Source of the DNA: Clostridiales bacterium
GTDB lineage: Bacteria; Bacillota; Clostridia; Lachnospirales; Lachnospiraceae
NCBI GenBank assembly: GCA_021203365.1
Contig: JAJQBI010000030.1
Location: 124,001-188,000, forward strand
Reading direction: 5' to 3'
DNA: 64,000 bases
Below the pieces are notes generated by a model. The model was not told the origin of the DNA. It worked only from the letters and a program-made list of their open reading frames with translations, and searched no databases. Positions 45,968 to 55,721 of the stretch are shown here, one piece after another. Made by a program: the position numbers and the translations under genes. How positions within the stretch are numbered: position 1 is the first letter of the stretch; every line of letters starts with the position of its first letter.

Positions 45968-46978
45968 ATGAATATCAGAGAGAATATGGAAGAAAGAGAG
46001 ACGCTTCTCCTATGTCCTTACGCCTCCCGCAGCCGGGATACCCGGGGGCGGGACCGGGCGGAGGAGGAGTGTGATGTGCGTACGGCCTACCAGCGGGACC
46101 GGGACCGTATTCTGCACTGCAAGGCATTCCGGCGCATGAAGGATAAAACACAGGTTTTTCTCGCACCTCAGGGAGATCATTACCGAAACCGACTGACCCA
46201 TACTCTGGAGGTTTCCCAGATTGCCCGGACCATCGCCCGGGCACTCCGGCTGAATGAGGATCTGGTGGAAGCCATCGCCCTGGGCCACGACCTGGGCCAT
46301 ACCCCTTTCGGGCACGCCGGGGAACGGGCACTGAACGCCATCCATCCGGAAGGCTTTGCCCACTACATACAGAGCGTGCGGGTGGTGGAGGTTCTGGAGA
46401 AGAACGGTGCGGGACTGAACCTGACCTGGGAGGTCCGGGATGGCATCCGCAATCACAGAACCAGCGGAAGCCCTTCCACTCTGGAAGGACAGGTGGTCCG
46501 CCTTTCTGACAAAATCGCCTATGTCCACCATGACATGGACGACGCGCAGAGAGCCGGACTGATCACCGAGGACGATATTCCCATCACCCTTCGGATCCTT
46601 CTGGGATATACCACAAGAGAAAGGCTGAACACCTTTGTCCATGATATTATTGAGAACAGTATGGATCAGGACCAGATCCGGATGTCCGATGAGATCCACC
46701 AGGCTCTGATGGATCTGCGCTCCATCATGTTCCGCAGTGTATACAACAATCCCGCCGCAAAAAAGGAAGAGGAAAAAGCCATTAAAATGCTCACAGAGCT
46801 TTACGAATATTACATTGACCATCCGGAAGCCATGTCCGCGGAATATCTGGAAATGATCACCTGGCGCGGCCAGCCAAAAGGCCAGGTGGTCTGCGACTAT
46901 CTCTCCGGCATGACCGACCAGTACTGCATGAACAAATTCCGGGAGATCTACATACCCAGAGCCTGGGAGGTTTATTAG
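45968..46978 (+). CDS. dgt: Deoxyguanosinetriphosphate triphosphohydrolase-like HD protein
   Basis: DRDRILHCKAFRRMKDKTQVF, YRNRLTHTLEVSQIAR, ALGHDLGHTPFGHAGE. Confidence 0.92.
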   Translation: MNIRENMEERETLLLCPYASRSRDTRGRDRAEEECDVRTAYQRDRDRILHCKAFRRMKDKTQVFLAPQGDHYRNRLTHTLEVSQIARTIARALRLNEDLVEAIALGHDLGHTPFGHAGERALNAIHPEGFAHYIQSVRVVEVLEKNGAGLNLTWEVRDGIRNHRTSGSPSTLEGQVVRLSDKIAYVHHDMDDAQRAGLITEDDIPITLRILLGYTTRERLNTFVHDIIENSMDQDQIRMSDEIHQALMDLRSIMFRSVYNNPAAKKEEEKAIKMLTELYEYYIDHPEAMSAEYLEMITWRGQPKGQVVCDYLSGMTDQYCMNKFREIYIPRAWEVY

Positions 46979-46979
46979 A

Positions 46980-48785
46980 ATGCGAAACGGCGCACGATAT
47001 GACGAGGATATAATCGAGGAGGTCCGGACAAAAAACGACATTGTGGACGTGATTTCCCAATATGTGAAGCTGACACGCAAGGGAAGCAACTATTTTGGTC
47101 TGTGTCCTTTTCACAACGAGAAATCCCCCTCCTTCTCCGTATCCCCCTCAAAGCAGATGTATTACTGCTTCGGATGTGGGGCCGGAGGTAACATTTTTAA
47201 TTTTATTATGGAATATGAGAACCTGTCCTTCGGAGAGGCTCTTTCCCGGCTGGCCCAGCGCGCGGGGGTTTCCCTGCCAAAAATCGAGTATTCCGGCAGG
47301 GCCGGGGAACAGGCACGGCGAAGAGCCGCCCTTCTGGAGATCCACAAGCTGGCGGCCGGCTATTTTTACTACCAGCTGCGCGGAAAAGACGGACGCAGTG
47401 CCCTGGATTACCTGCGGGGCCGGGAGCTGAAGGAGGAAACCATCCGGAAATTCGGCCTGGGGTACGCCGGCAGATCCGGCAGCCTGTACCGGTATCTGAA
47501 AGGAAGAAACTACAGCGACGAGCTTCTCCGGGATTCCGGACTTTTCAATGTGGACGAGCGCCGCGGAATGTATGACAAATTCCGGGACCGGGTGATTTTT
47601 CCCATTATGGACGTGAACAGCCGGGTCATCGGCTTCGGCGGCCGGGTGATGGGTGACGGAAAGCCCAAATATCTGAATTCCCCGGAAACGGAAATCTTCG
47701 ACAAAGGCCGGAATCTGTACGGACTCCACGCGGCCCGGTCTTCCCGGAAGGAGAACCTGATTCTCTGCGAGGGATACATGGATGTGATCGCCATGCATCA
47801 GGCTGGCTTCACCAACGCCGTGGCCTCCCTGGGAACGGCCCTGACGTCCGGCCACGCCAGTCTGGTCAAGCGATACACCCGGGAAGTTCTGCTCCTCTAT
47901 GACAGCGACGAGGCCGGGATCCGGGCTGCCCTCCGCGCCATTCCCATTCTCCGGGAGGCAGGGGTGAATTCCAGGGTGGTCAGCCTGAAGCCCTTTAAAG
48001 ACCCGGATGAATTCATAAAGAGCCAGGGAGCACAGGCCTTTGAGGAAAGGCTTGCGCAGGCCACAGACAGCTTTCTCTTCCGCATTTATACCTGTGAAAG
48101 GGAGTTCGACATGAACACTCCCCAGGGGCAGAATGAATTTTTCCAGCAATGTGCCCGACTGCTGCTGGAGCTCTCCGACGAGCTGGAACGGAAGCTTTAC
48201 ATAGAAGCCATTGTCCGGGACTATGGCAGATACGGAATCCGGGCGGAGGATCTGCGAAAGCGGGTCAACGCCCTGGCCATAAAGGGCACGCCGGCAGAAA
48301 CCCGGGTCCGTCCCATACCCGCCGGGGGCCCCGAAAAAAGGAAAAAAGAATCTGCCGGGGAAAAAGCCCAGAAGCTCCTGCTGACCTGGCTTGGCAACTG
48401 TCCTTCTGTCTTTGACACCGCAGAACAATATCTCTCGCCGGAAGATTTTGTGGTTCCTCTGTACCGCCAGGTGGCGGAGATGCTCTTTTCCCAGCACCGC
48501 CAGGGGGATGTGAATCCCGGCCGGCTTCTGAACGCCTTCACAGACAGCGAAGAACAGCGGGAGGTAGCCGCGCTGTTTAACACCACCCTCCACCTGGAAA
48601 ATGAGGAAGAAGAGACAAGAGCCTTCACGGATGCCCTCTTCCGCGTGAAGGAAGAGAGCCTGCGGGAAAAAAGCCGCAGTCTGGACCCCTCGGACATGGA
48701 AGGGGTGAAGAAGCAGATTCAGGCAAAAAAGGATCTGGAGGAGCTGGAAAGAAAACGGCGGGAACTGCATATTTCCTTTCATTAA
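46980..48785 (+). CDS. dnaG: DNA primase
   Basis: VDVISQYVKLTRKGSNYFGLCPFHNEKSPSFSVSPSKQMYYCFGCGAGGN; LILCEGYMDVIAMHQAG; LYDSDEAG. Confidence 0.97.
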   Translation: MRNGARYDEDIIEEVRTKNDIVDVISQYVKLTRKGSNYFGLCPFHNEKSPSFSVSPSKQMYYCFGCGAGGNIFNFIMEYENLSFGEALSRLAQRAGVSLPKIEYSGRAGEQARRRAALLEIHKLAAGYFYYQLRGKDGRSALDYLRGRELKEETIRKFGLGYAGRSGSLYRYLKGRNYSDELLRDSGLFNVDERRGMYDKFRDRVIFPIMDVNSRVIGFGGRVMGDGKPKYLNSPETEIFDKGRNLYGLHAARSSRKENLILCEGYMDVIAMHQAGFTNAVASLGTALTSGHASLVKRYTREVLLLYDSDEAGIRAALRAIPILREAGVNSRVVSLKPFKDPDEFIKSQGAQAFEERLAQATDSFLFRIYTCEREFDMNTPQGQNEFFQQCARLLLELSDELERKLYIEAIVRDYGRYGIRAEDLRKRVNALAIKGTPAETRVRPIPAGGPEKRKKESAGEKAQKLLLTWLGNCPSVFDTAEQYLSPEDFVVPLYRQVAEMLFSQHRQGDVNPGRLLNAFTDSEEQREVAALFNTTLHLENEEEETRAFTDALFRVKEESLREKSRSLDPSDMEGVKKQIQAKKDLEELERKRRELHISFH

Positions 48786-48824
48786 GGATAAAATATAATC
48801 ACTATATGGAGGTATAGAGCACAT

Positions 48825-49955
48825 ATGGAAATGAATATGGCAAAATTCAGTGAGAAACTTGTGGAACTCCTGGAGCTTGCGAAAAAGAAGAAGAATGTTC
48901 TGGAATACCAGGAGATCAGCGACTTTTTTAAGGACACGCCTCTGGACGTGGAACAGATGGAAAAGGTTTTTGATTTCCTGGAGGCCAGCGGGGTGGACGT
49001 GCTCCGGATCTCGGAAAACAGCGGGGACGAGCTGGTTCTTGAAAATGATGATACGGAATTCGAGGCCCTGGACGAGGAAGAGGAGGTGGATCTTGAAAAG
49101 ATTGACCTCTCCGTTCCGGAGGGCGTGAGCATTGAAGACCCGGTCCGCATGTACCTGAAGGAAATCGGTAAGGTCCCTCTTCTCACCGCAGATGAGGAAA
49201 TTGAGCTTGCCAAACGCATGGAGCAGGGGGACGAGGACGCGAAAAAGCGCCTGGCCGAGGCCAATCTTCGTCTGGTTGTCAGCATCGCAAAGCGCTATGT
49301 AGGCCGGGGAATGCTTTTCCTGGATCTGATCCAGGAGGGAAACCTTGGACTTATCAAGGCCGTGGAAAAATTTGATTACCGCAAAGGCTATAAATTCAGC
49401 ACCTACGCCACCTGGTGGATCCGCCAGGCCATCACCCGGGCCATCGCGGATCAGGCCCGCACCATCCGGATTCCGGTCCATATGGTGGAGACGATCAACA
49501 AGCTGATCCGGGTATCCAGACAGCTCCTCCAGGAGCTTGGGCGGGAACCTACCCCGGAGGAAATCGCGGAAGAGATGAATATGCCTGTAGACCGTGTCCG
49601 GGAAATTCTTAAGATTTCCCAGGAACCGGTTTCTCTGGAAACCCCCATCGGCGAGGAGGAGGACAGCCATCTGGGCGATTTTATCCAGGATGACAACGTT
49701 CCGGTGCCGGCGGAGGCAGCCGCCTTCACCCTCCTCAAGGAACAGCTCACAGAGGTGCTCAGCACCCTTACCGACCGGGAACAGAAGGTTTTAAGACTTC
49801 GTTTCGGCCTGGACGACGGCCGGGCCAGAACCCTGGAAGAGGTGGGCAAGGAATTTAACGTTACCAGAGAACGAATCCGTCAGATCGAGGCGAAGGCACT
49901 GCGAAAGCTCCGCCATCCAAGCCGCAGCCGCAAGCTGAAGGATTATCTAGATTAA
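48825..49955 (+). CDS. rpoD: RNA polymerase primary sigma factor
   Basis: [80 protein letters not shown]. Confidence 0.97.
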   Translation: MEMNMAKFSEKLVELLELAKKKKNVLEYQEISDFFKDTPLDVEQMEKVFDFLEASGVDVLRISENSGDELVLENDDTEFEALDEEEEVDLEKIDLSVPEGVSIEDPVRMYLKEIGKVPLLTADEEIELAKRMEQGDEDAKKRLAEANLRLVVSIAKRYVGRGMLFLDLIQEGNLGLIKAVEKFDYRKGYKFSTYATWWIRQAITRAIADQARTIRIPVHMVETINKLIRVSRQLLQELGREPTPEEIAEEMNMPVDRVREILKISQEPVSLETPIGEEEDSHLGDFIQDDNVPVPAEAAAFTLLKEQLTEVLSTLTDREQKVLRLRFGLDDGRARTLEEVGKEFNVTRERIRQIEAKALRKLRHPSRSRKLKDYLD

Positions 49956-50015
49956 AGGCAGGAACCTGTACGACGCCTTACAGACACCAGAGCTTCCCCT
50001 CTCTGGATACATAAA

Positions 50016-50057
50016 AAGACCGCTCCGCGGCTGAATTTTTCAGTCCGGAGCGGTCTT
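50016..50057. terminator. Stem-loop between convergent rpoD and esterase gene
   Basis: AAGACCGCTCCG...CGGAGCGGTCTT. Confidence 0.75.
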
Positions 50058-50065
50058 CAGTCATC

Positions 50066-51127
50066 TCAAAGGTTTGCGTCCAGGAATTCCTTTACTTTTT
50101 CCAGTTCCTCGTCGGTGTACATAATGTCACCCGCATGTCCGGAATCCTTTACGGTATGGAAGGTCACATTTTCTTCCCCAAGGACCCTGCAGGCCGTCTC
50201 ATAGAGATCCTGAGACTGAAGGATGGGAACTGTAATGTCGCAGTCTCCGTGGGCGATCCAGATCTTCATCCCGCTGTCCGCCAGGTTTTCCTCCACATAG
50301 GTATGGGGATTGCAGTACGCCAGCTCCTCCTCCGTCATCTCGCTGGTATTCTGACGAAGCCAGTAGGATTCCACGTCCTCGTACCCTTCCAGGATATCCA
50401 CATCCAGCCAGGAATTGGCGATCTTTATGATAAAGCGCGGAATCCCAAGCTCATCCCACTGGTCCTCCATTGTCCCAAGCTCAATGCAGCCGTAAAAGTC
50501 CACCAGTACATCCACCGAGGCGGAAATATTTTCCTCCTGCTCCTCCTCTCCCACATAGGGGAGGTCTGTAAATTCCTCATCGTTGGTCACCGCGGCCATC
50601 ACCGCCAGGTAACCTCCGGCGGACTCTCCCCAGATCGCCACATGCTCCGCGTCGTAGCCATAGGTGTCGGCATGGGCCCGCAGATACCGGACGGCTGCTT
50701 TCACATCCTGTACCGCGGCCGGATAGGCCGCCTCCTGGGCCAGGCGATAATTCACCGTGGCGCAGGCGTACCCGTGATCCCGGAAATAGCGGTACATCAG
50801 CTGCGCCTGCCGGGACTGCTGATCATTGGAAATAAAACCGCCGCCGTGAACCAGAACAAAAAGCTTCGGATTCTCCACATCGGAGGGGACATAGAGATCC
50901 AGAACGTCCGAATCGGAAACTTCAGAATACTGCACTCCCAGATAACTCTCTCCCCCGTCCCACGAAGTAGATTCATCCATATCGATCTTTTTCGCGGTAA
51001 GGTTGCGAAACACGATGTAAGTGGTGCTGTGATTCACGGCCAGAATCACCCCCACAAGAATCAGGATACACAAAACCACAATCAGTATGACACGGCCCGC
51101 GTGTCTTTTCTTTTTCATTTTATCCAT
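50066..51127 (-). CDS. Alpha/beta hydrolase (HSL/esterase type), membrane-anchored or secreted
   Basis: N-term hydrophobic segment, LVHGGGFIS, IWGESAGGYLAVM, HGDCDITVP. Confidence 0.88.
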   Translation of the reverse strand: MDKMKKKRHAGRVILIVVLCILILVGVILAVNHSTTYIVFRNLTAKKIDMDESTSWDGGESYLGVQYSEVSDSDVLDLYVPSDVENPKLFVLVHGGGFISNDQQSRQAQLMYRYFRDHGYACATVNYRLAQEAAYPAAVQDVKAAVRYLRAHADTYGYDAEHVAIWGESAGGYLAVMAAVTNDEEFTDLPYVGEEEQEENISASVDVLVDFYGCIELGTMEDQWDELGIPRFIIKIANSWLDVDILEGYEDVESYWLRQNTSEMTEEELAYCNPHTYVEENLADSGMKIWIAHGDCDITVPILQSQDLYETACRVLGEENVTFHTVKDSGHAGDIMYTDEELEKVKEFLDANL

Positions 51128-51348
51128 CCCTTTCTCTCTTCTCCCACAGACGAAGCGTGGAGCAAATTGCCTGTCTGCACTTAAAGGCGTCTTTCATCCT
51201 CGCCGCTCCCCAGGTGGGAACGTATACTGAAATCTTCTCTTTAAAACACACTGGAATCCTCCACACACCCCGTCAGGTACCGTATATGAAAACTGTGCAG
51301 AACGCCGCAAGCGCCTGCACAATCTTCAGATCACTCTTTCACCTGTTT

Positions 51349-52098
51349 TTATTTATAGCAGACGATCTTGCCAAAATCTGCCTTCAGGCTGGCTCCGCCT
51401 ACCAGGCCTCCGTCGATGTCCGCCTGTGCAAAAAGCTCTGCGGCATTTCCTGCGTTCACGGATCCGCCATACTGAATGCGGATAGCCTGCGCAGTGGCCT
51501 CGTCATACACCTCAGCGATGCAGGCCCGGATTCCGGCGCAAACCTCTTCCGCCTGCTCTGTGGTGGCTGTCTTGCCGGTGCCGATGGCCCAGATGGGCTC
51601 GTAGGCGATAACAAGGATCTTTGCCTGATCCGCAGTCACTCCCTGAAGTCCGATCTTCACCTGCTGGCGAATGAAATCCATGGTCACTCCCTGCTCTCTC
51701 TGCGTCAGAGTCTCGCCGCAGCACATAATCGGGGTAAGTCCATGCTCCAGAGCCTTGAGAACCTTCTTGTTCACGGTCTCATCGGTCTCCGCGAAATACT
51801 CTCTTCTCTCTGAGTGGCCGATCACCACATATTTTACACCCGCGTCTGTCAGCATATTCGGGGAAATCTCACCGGTGTAGGCACCCTTCTCCTCATAATA
51901 CATATTCTCGGCGCCAACCTGAATATTGGTTCCCTTTACAGCTTCCACAACCGGAATGATATCGATGGCCGGAACACAGAAAACAACATCCGCATCCTCG
52001 TTTCCAACAAGGGGCTTCAGAGTCTCAACCAGGGCGACCGCCTCGGTGGGAGTCATGTTCATTTTCCAGTTTCCAGCAATAATTTTCTTTCTCGCCAT
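51349..52098 (-). CDS. tpiA: Triosephosphate isomerase
   Basis: [46 protein letters not shown]. Confidence 0.98.
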   Translation of the reverse strand: MARKKIIAGNWKMNMTPTEAVALVETLKPLVGNEDADVVFCVPAIDIIPVVEAVKGTNIQVGAENMYYEEKGAYTGEISPNMLTDAGVKYVVIGHSERREYFAETDETVNKKVLKALEHGLTPIMCCGETLTQREQGVTMDFIRQQVKIGLQGVTADQAKILVIAYEPIWAIGTGKTATTEQAEEVCAGIRACIAEVYDEATAQAIRIQYGGSVNAGNAAELFAQADIDGGLVGGASLKADFGKIVCYK

Positions 52099-52129
52099 TT
52101 TGATTCTCTCTCCTTATATCGTACTGTTT

Positions 52130-53323
52130 TTATTTGTCGTTGGCCGCGGCTACACCCGGAAGCTCCTTGCCTTCCAGGAATTCCAGGGACGCCCCGCCGC
52201 CGGTGGAAATATGGGTCATCTTATCGCCATATCCAAGAATGTTCACTGCCGCCGCGGAGTCGCCGCCGCCGATAATGGTGATGGCATCGGTATCCGCAAG
52301 AGCTTTGGCAATGGCCTCCGTGCCATGGGCAAAGTTGGGCATCTCAAAGCAGCCCATGGGTCCGTTCCACACAACCGTCTTCGCATCCTTCACCGCATCC
52401 GCAAAGATCTTCTCTGTCTCCGGTCCGATGTCCAGACCCTGCCAGTCATCCCCGATCTCACCGGCGGGAACGATCTGAGAATTGCAGTCGTTGGAGAAAG
52501 CATCGCCGATCTTGCTGTCCACAGGAAGAAGAAGCTTCACGCCCTTCTCCTCCGCCTTCTTGATCATCTCAAGCGCGTACTGAAGATAGTCATCCTCGCA
52601 GAGAGATTTGCCGATCTTTCCGCCCTGAGCCTTGCTGAAGGTGTAGGACATGCCGCCGCCGATAATAAGAACATCCACCTTGTCAAGAAGGTTGTTGATC
52701 ACGGAAATCTTGCTGGAAACCTTCGCGCCGCCAAGGATGGCCACAAAAGGTCTCTTGGGATTGTCCACCGCGTTTCCAAGGAAGTCGATCTCTTTCTGCA
52801 TCAGATATCCAACAACCGCGGTATCCACATATTTGGTAACGCCCACATTGGAACAGTGCGCTCTGTGAGCGGTTCCAAAGGCATCATTTACAAATACGTC
52901 ACACAGAGAAGCAAGCTCCTGGCTGAAAGCGTCGCCGTTCTTGGTCTCCTCCACACGATAACGGGTGTTCTCAAGAAGGATTACATCTCCGTCCTGCATG
53001 GCCTCCACGGCCGCTTTTGCATTGGGTCCTACAACCTCCGGATCCGCCGCGAACTTAACTTCCTGTCCCAGAAGCTCGGTAAGACGCGCGGCTACAGGGG
53101 CAAGAGAAAGCTCCGGCTTCGGCTCACCCTTGGGCTTGCCCAGATGGGAGCAGAGGATGATTCTGCCGCCGTCCGCGATCAGCTTCTTAATGGTTGGAAG
53201 AGCGGCAACCAGACGGTTCTCATCTGTGATCTTTCCATTCTGAAGAGGAACGTTAAAGTCACATCTCACCAGGACTTTCTTTCCTTTTACATTAATATCA
53301 TCAACTGTTTTCTTGTTCAGCAT
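52130..53323 (-). CDS. pgk: Phosphoglycerate kinase
   Basis: [45 protein letters not shown]. Confidence 0.98.
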   Translation of the reverse strand: MLNKKTVDDINVKGKKVLVRCDFNVPLQNGKITDENRLVAALPTIKKLIADGGRIILCSHLGKPKGEPKPELSLAPVAARLTELLGQEVKFAADPEVVGPNAKAAVEAMQDGDVILLENTRYRVEETKNGDAFSQELASLCDVFVNDAFGTAHRAHCSNVGVTKYVDTAVVGYLMQKEIDFLGNAVDNPKRPFVAILGGAKVSSKISVINNLLDKVDVLIIGGGMSYTFSKAQGGKIGKSLCEDDYLQYALEMIKKAEEKGVKLLLPVDSKIGDAFSNDCNSQIVPAGEIGDDWQGLDIGPETEKIFADAVKDAKTVVWNGPMGCFEMPNFAHGTEAIAKALADTDAITIIGGGDSAAAVNILGYGDKMTHISTGGGASLEFLEGKELPGVAAANDK

Positions 53324-53365
53324 CTCATGTGCCTCCTTAAAAAAATAACTTATTCTCATACCCGA

Positions 53366-53398
53366 AAAGGGTCCGGTCCTCACCAGACCGGACCCTTT
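53366..53398 (-). terminator. Intercistronic stem-loop between gap and pgk
   Basis: AAAGGGTCCGGTC...GACCGGACCCTTT, perfect 13-bp arms. Confidence 0.6.
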
Positions 53399-53423
53399 CT
53401 TGAGTCTATTCTCCTGCTATAGT

Positions 53424-54443
53424 TTATTCAGCAAGCAGCTTGCCAAAATGCTTGATGGTACGAACCATCTGGCTGGTATAGGAGTTCTCATTGTCATACC
53501 AGGAAACTACCTGAACCTCGGTGGTTCCGTTGTCAAGCGGAAGAACCATGGTCTGGGTGGCATCAAACAGAGAGCCATAGGTCATGCCAACGATATCGCT
53601 GGAAACGATCTCATCCTCGTTGTATCCGAAGGACTCGTTGGAAGCAGCCTTCATAGCCGCGTTGATCTGATCCTTGGTAACCTCTCCCTCAACAACCGCG
53701 GTAAGGATGGTTGTAGAACCGGTGGGGGTGGGAACACGCTGTGCGGAGCCGATCAGCTTGCCGTTCAGCTCGGGGATAACAAGGCCGATTGCCTTCGCTG
53801 CGCCGGTGCTGTTGGGAACGATGTTCACAGCCGCGGCACGGGATCTTCTCAGATCGCCCTTTCTCTGCGGTCCGTCCAGAGTCATCTGGTCGCCGGTGTA
53901 AGCGTGAATGGTGCACATGATACCGGATTTGATCGGTGCGCAGTCATTCAGAGCCTTCGCCATAGGTGCAAGGCAGTTGGTGGTGCAGGAAGCAGCGGAA
54001 ATAATCTTGTCTTCCTTGGTCAGGCCCGCATGGTTAACATTGTAAACGATGGTGGGAAGGTCGTTGCCGGCCGGAGCGGAGATGATAACATGCTTCGCGC
54101 CTGCGTCGATATGCGCCTGAGCCTTTGCCTTGGAGGTATAGAAGCCTGTGCACTCAAGAACAACGTCTACGCCGATCTCGCCCCAGGGAAGCTCGTCCGC
54201 TTTCGCCTTCGCATAGATCTTGATCTCCTTGCCGTCTACGGTGATGGAGTCCTCTCCGGCAACTACGGTATCGCAGAGAGCATATCTGCCCTGTGTGGAG
54301 TCATATTTCAGCAAGTGAGCCAGCATCTTCGGGGATGTCAGGTCGTTAATCGCTACGATCTCAAATCCTTCTGCGCCGAACATCTGACGGAACGCAAGAC
54401 GGCCGATACGTCCAAATCCATTAATTGCAACTTTTACTGCCAT
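53424..54443 (-). CDS. gap: Glyceraldehyde-3-phosphate dehydrogenase
   Basis: [33 protein letters not shown]. Confidence 0.98.
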   Translation of the reverse strand: MAVKVAINGFGRIGRLAFRQMFGAEGFEIVAINDLTSPKMLAHLLKYDSTQGRYALCDTVVAGEDSITVDGKEIKIYAKAKADELPWGEIGVDVVLECTGFYTSKAKAQAHIDAGAKHVIISAPAGNDLPTIVYNVNHAGLTKEDKIISAASCTTNCLAPMAKALNDCAPIKSGIMCTIHAYTGDQMTLDGPQRKGDLRRSRAAAVNIVPNSTGAAKAIGLVIPELNGKLIGSAQRVPTPTGSTTILTAVVEGEVTKDQINAAMKAASNESFGYNEDEIVSSDIVGMTYGSLFDATQTMVLPLDNGTTEVQVVSWYDNENSYTSQMVRTIKHFGKLLAE

Positions 54444-54646
54444 GATTAATTCCTCCTATGAATTGAATGGGTGTATTTACGTCCCTAACCGCAGTTAAGG
54501 AAGCGCCAACCTATATGGTATTGTACCGAATCTCCGGGGAAAATTCAAGACTATTTTGGAAAAAACCCGTCAAAAACATCACAAAAAGCCGCCGGTTCAT
54601 GGTATACTCCATATAAAACCTGTAATGAAAGAAAGGAAGATCTCCT

Positions 54647-55465
54647 ATGAACCACGAAATCCGATGGGACTGCCATATGCACTCCTCTTTTTCCGCGGAC
54701 TCAGATACCCCCATGGAGGAGATGATCCAAAAAGCCTCGCAGCTTGGGCTTTCCGGAATCTGCTTTACCGAGCATCTGGATCCGGACTACCCGGATACCC
54801 CGGACGGTCTTGCATTTGCTCTGGATATTCCCGCCTACAGAGAGAAGCTTTCCGCCCTTTCCCGGAAATGGGCGCAGAAGCCGGAGGTTCTTTACGGCAT
54901 TGAATATGGGCTGCAGCCGCATCTGGCAGAGTCCTTTCGCAGGCTTGTCCGCGAGGAAGATTTTGATTTTGTCATCGGCTCATCCCACGCCGTACACGGA
55001 TACGACCCCTACTACCCCCAGTTTTTTCAGAACCGCAAAGAATCCCGGTGTTATATGGAATACTTCGAATCCATCCTGGAAAATCTTCCGTATTACGACG
55101 ACATAGACGTATACGGACATCTGGATTATATTGTCCGCTATGGCCCCTCCAGAAACCGTTATTACTCCTACGGCCGGTATAAGAACATTCTGGATGAAAT
55201 TCTGCGGACTCTGCGGAAAAAAAACATCGGTCTTGAGCTGAATACCGGCGGCTATAAAAGCGGCCTTGAGCAGCCCAATCCCTGTCCGGCCATCCTGCGC
55301 CGCTACCGGGAGATGGGCGGGGAAATCGTCACCGTGGGGGCGGACGCCCATTCCCCGGAATTTATCGGCCATGAATTTGAAAAGGCAGCCGAGATCCTCC
55401 GGGAATGCGGTTTCCGGTATTACACGGTTTTCCGAAAAAGAAAGCCGGAATTTTACAGACTTTAA
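54647..55465 (+). CDS. PHP-domain histidinol-phosphatase family protein
   Basis: DCHMHSSFSADSDTPMEEMIQKASQLGLSGICFTEHLD; VGADAHSPEFIG. Confidence 0.87.
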   Translation: MNHEIRWDCHMHSSFSADSDTPMEEMIQKASQLGLSGICFTEHLDPDYPDTPDGLAFALDIPAYREKLSALSRKWAQKPEVLYGIEYGLQPHLAESFRRLVREEDFDFVIGSSHAVHGYDPYYPQFFQNRKESRCYMEYFESILENLPYYDDIDVYGHLDYIVRYGPSRNRYYSYGRYKNILDEILRTLRKKNIGLELNTGGYKSGLEQPNPCPAILRRYREMGGEIVTVGADAHSPEFIGHEFEKAAEILRECGFRYYTVFRKRKPEFYRL

Positions 55466-55668
55466 AAGTTACTATTCACAGCCGACTTTGAGCAGGCAGA
55501 TGGAACCGTTAAGCTTGCTTATAAGGTTCCATCTGCCTGCTCAAAGTTGGATGGAATCAGTCACTTCCCCCACATAAGCAATCTTAGCTGCGTAAGCAGC
55601 GAGAAAGCACGCGTAACGGGCGGGATTGCGCATGTGAGGGGAAGCGGCTGTGAATAGTAACCTTTAAA
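55461..55668. repeat. Nested palindromic element: 24-bp terminal inverted repeats enclosing two hairpins
   Basis: Outer arms 55461-55484/55645-55668 (23 of 24 complementary); hairpin 1 55485-55507/55525-55547 (23/23); hairpin 2 55564-55583/55624-55644 (imperfect). Confidence 0.9.
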
Positions 55669-55721
55669 AGACCGCCGGACGCCTCTTTTGGCGGTCCGGC
55701 GGTTCTTTTCTGTAAGTTGTT

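Noticed and set aside
47148-49670. 840-aa minus-strand ORF antisense to dnaG/rpoD
   Set aside because: The opposite strand encodes unambiguous DnaG and RpoD; the antisense frame shows no domain signatures and is a codon-bias artefact.
55485-55547. Hairpin 1 as an ordinary Rho-independent terminator
   Set aside because: No T-run follows the stem, and it is embedded in a larger nested palindrome, so a simple terminator does not explain it.
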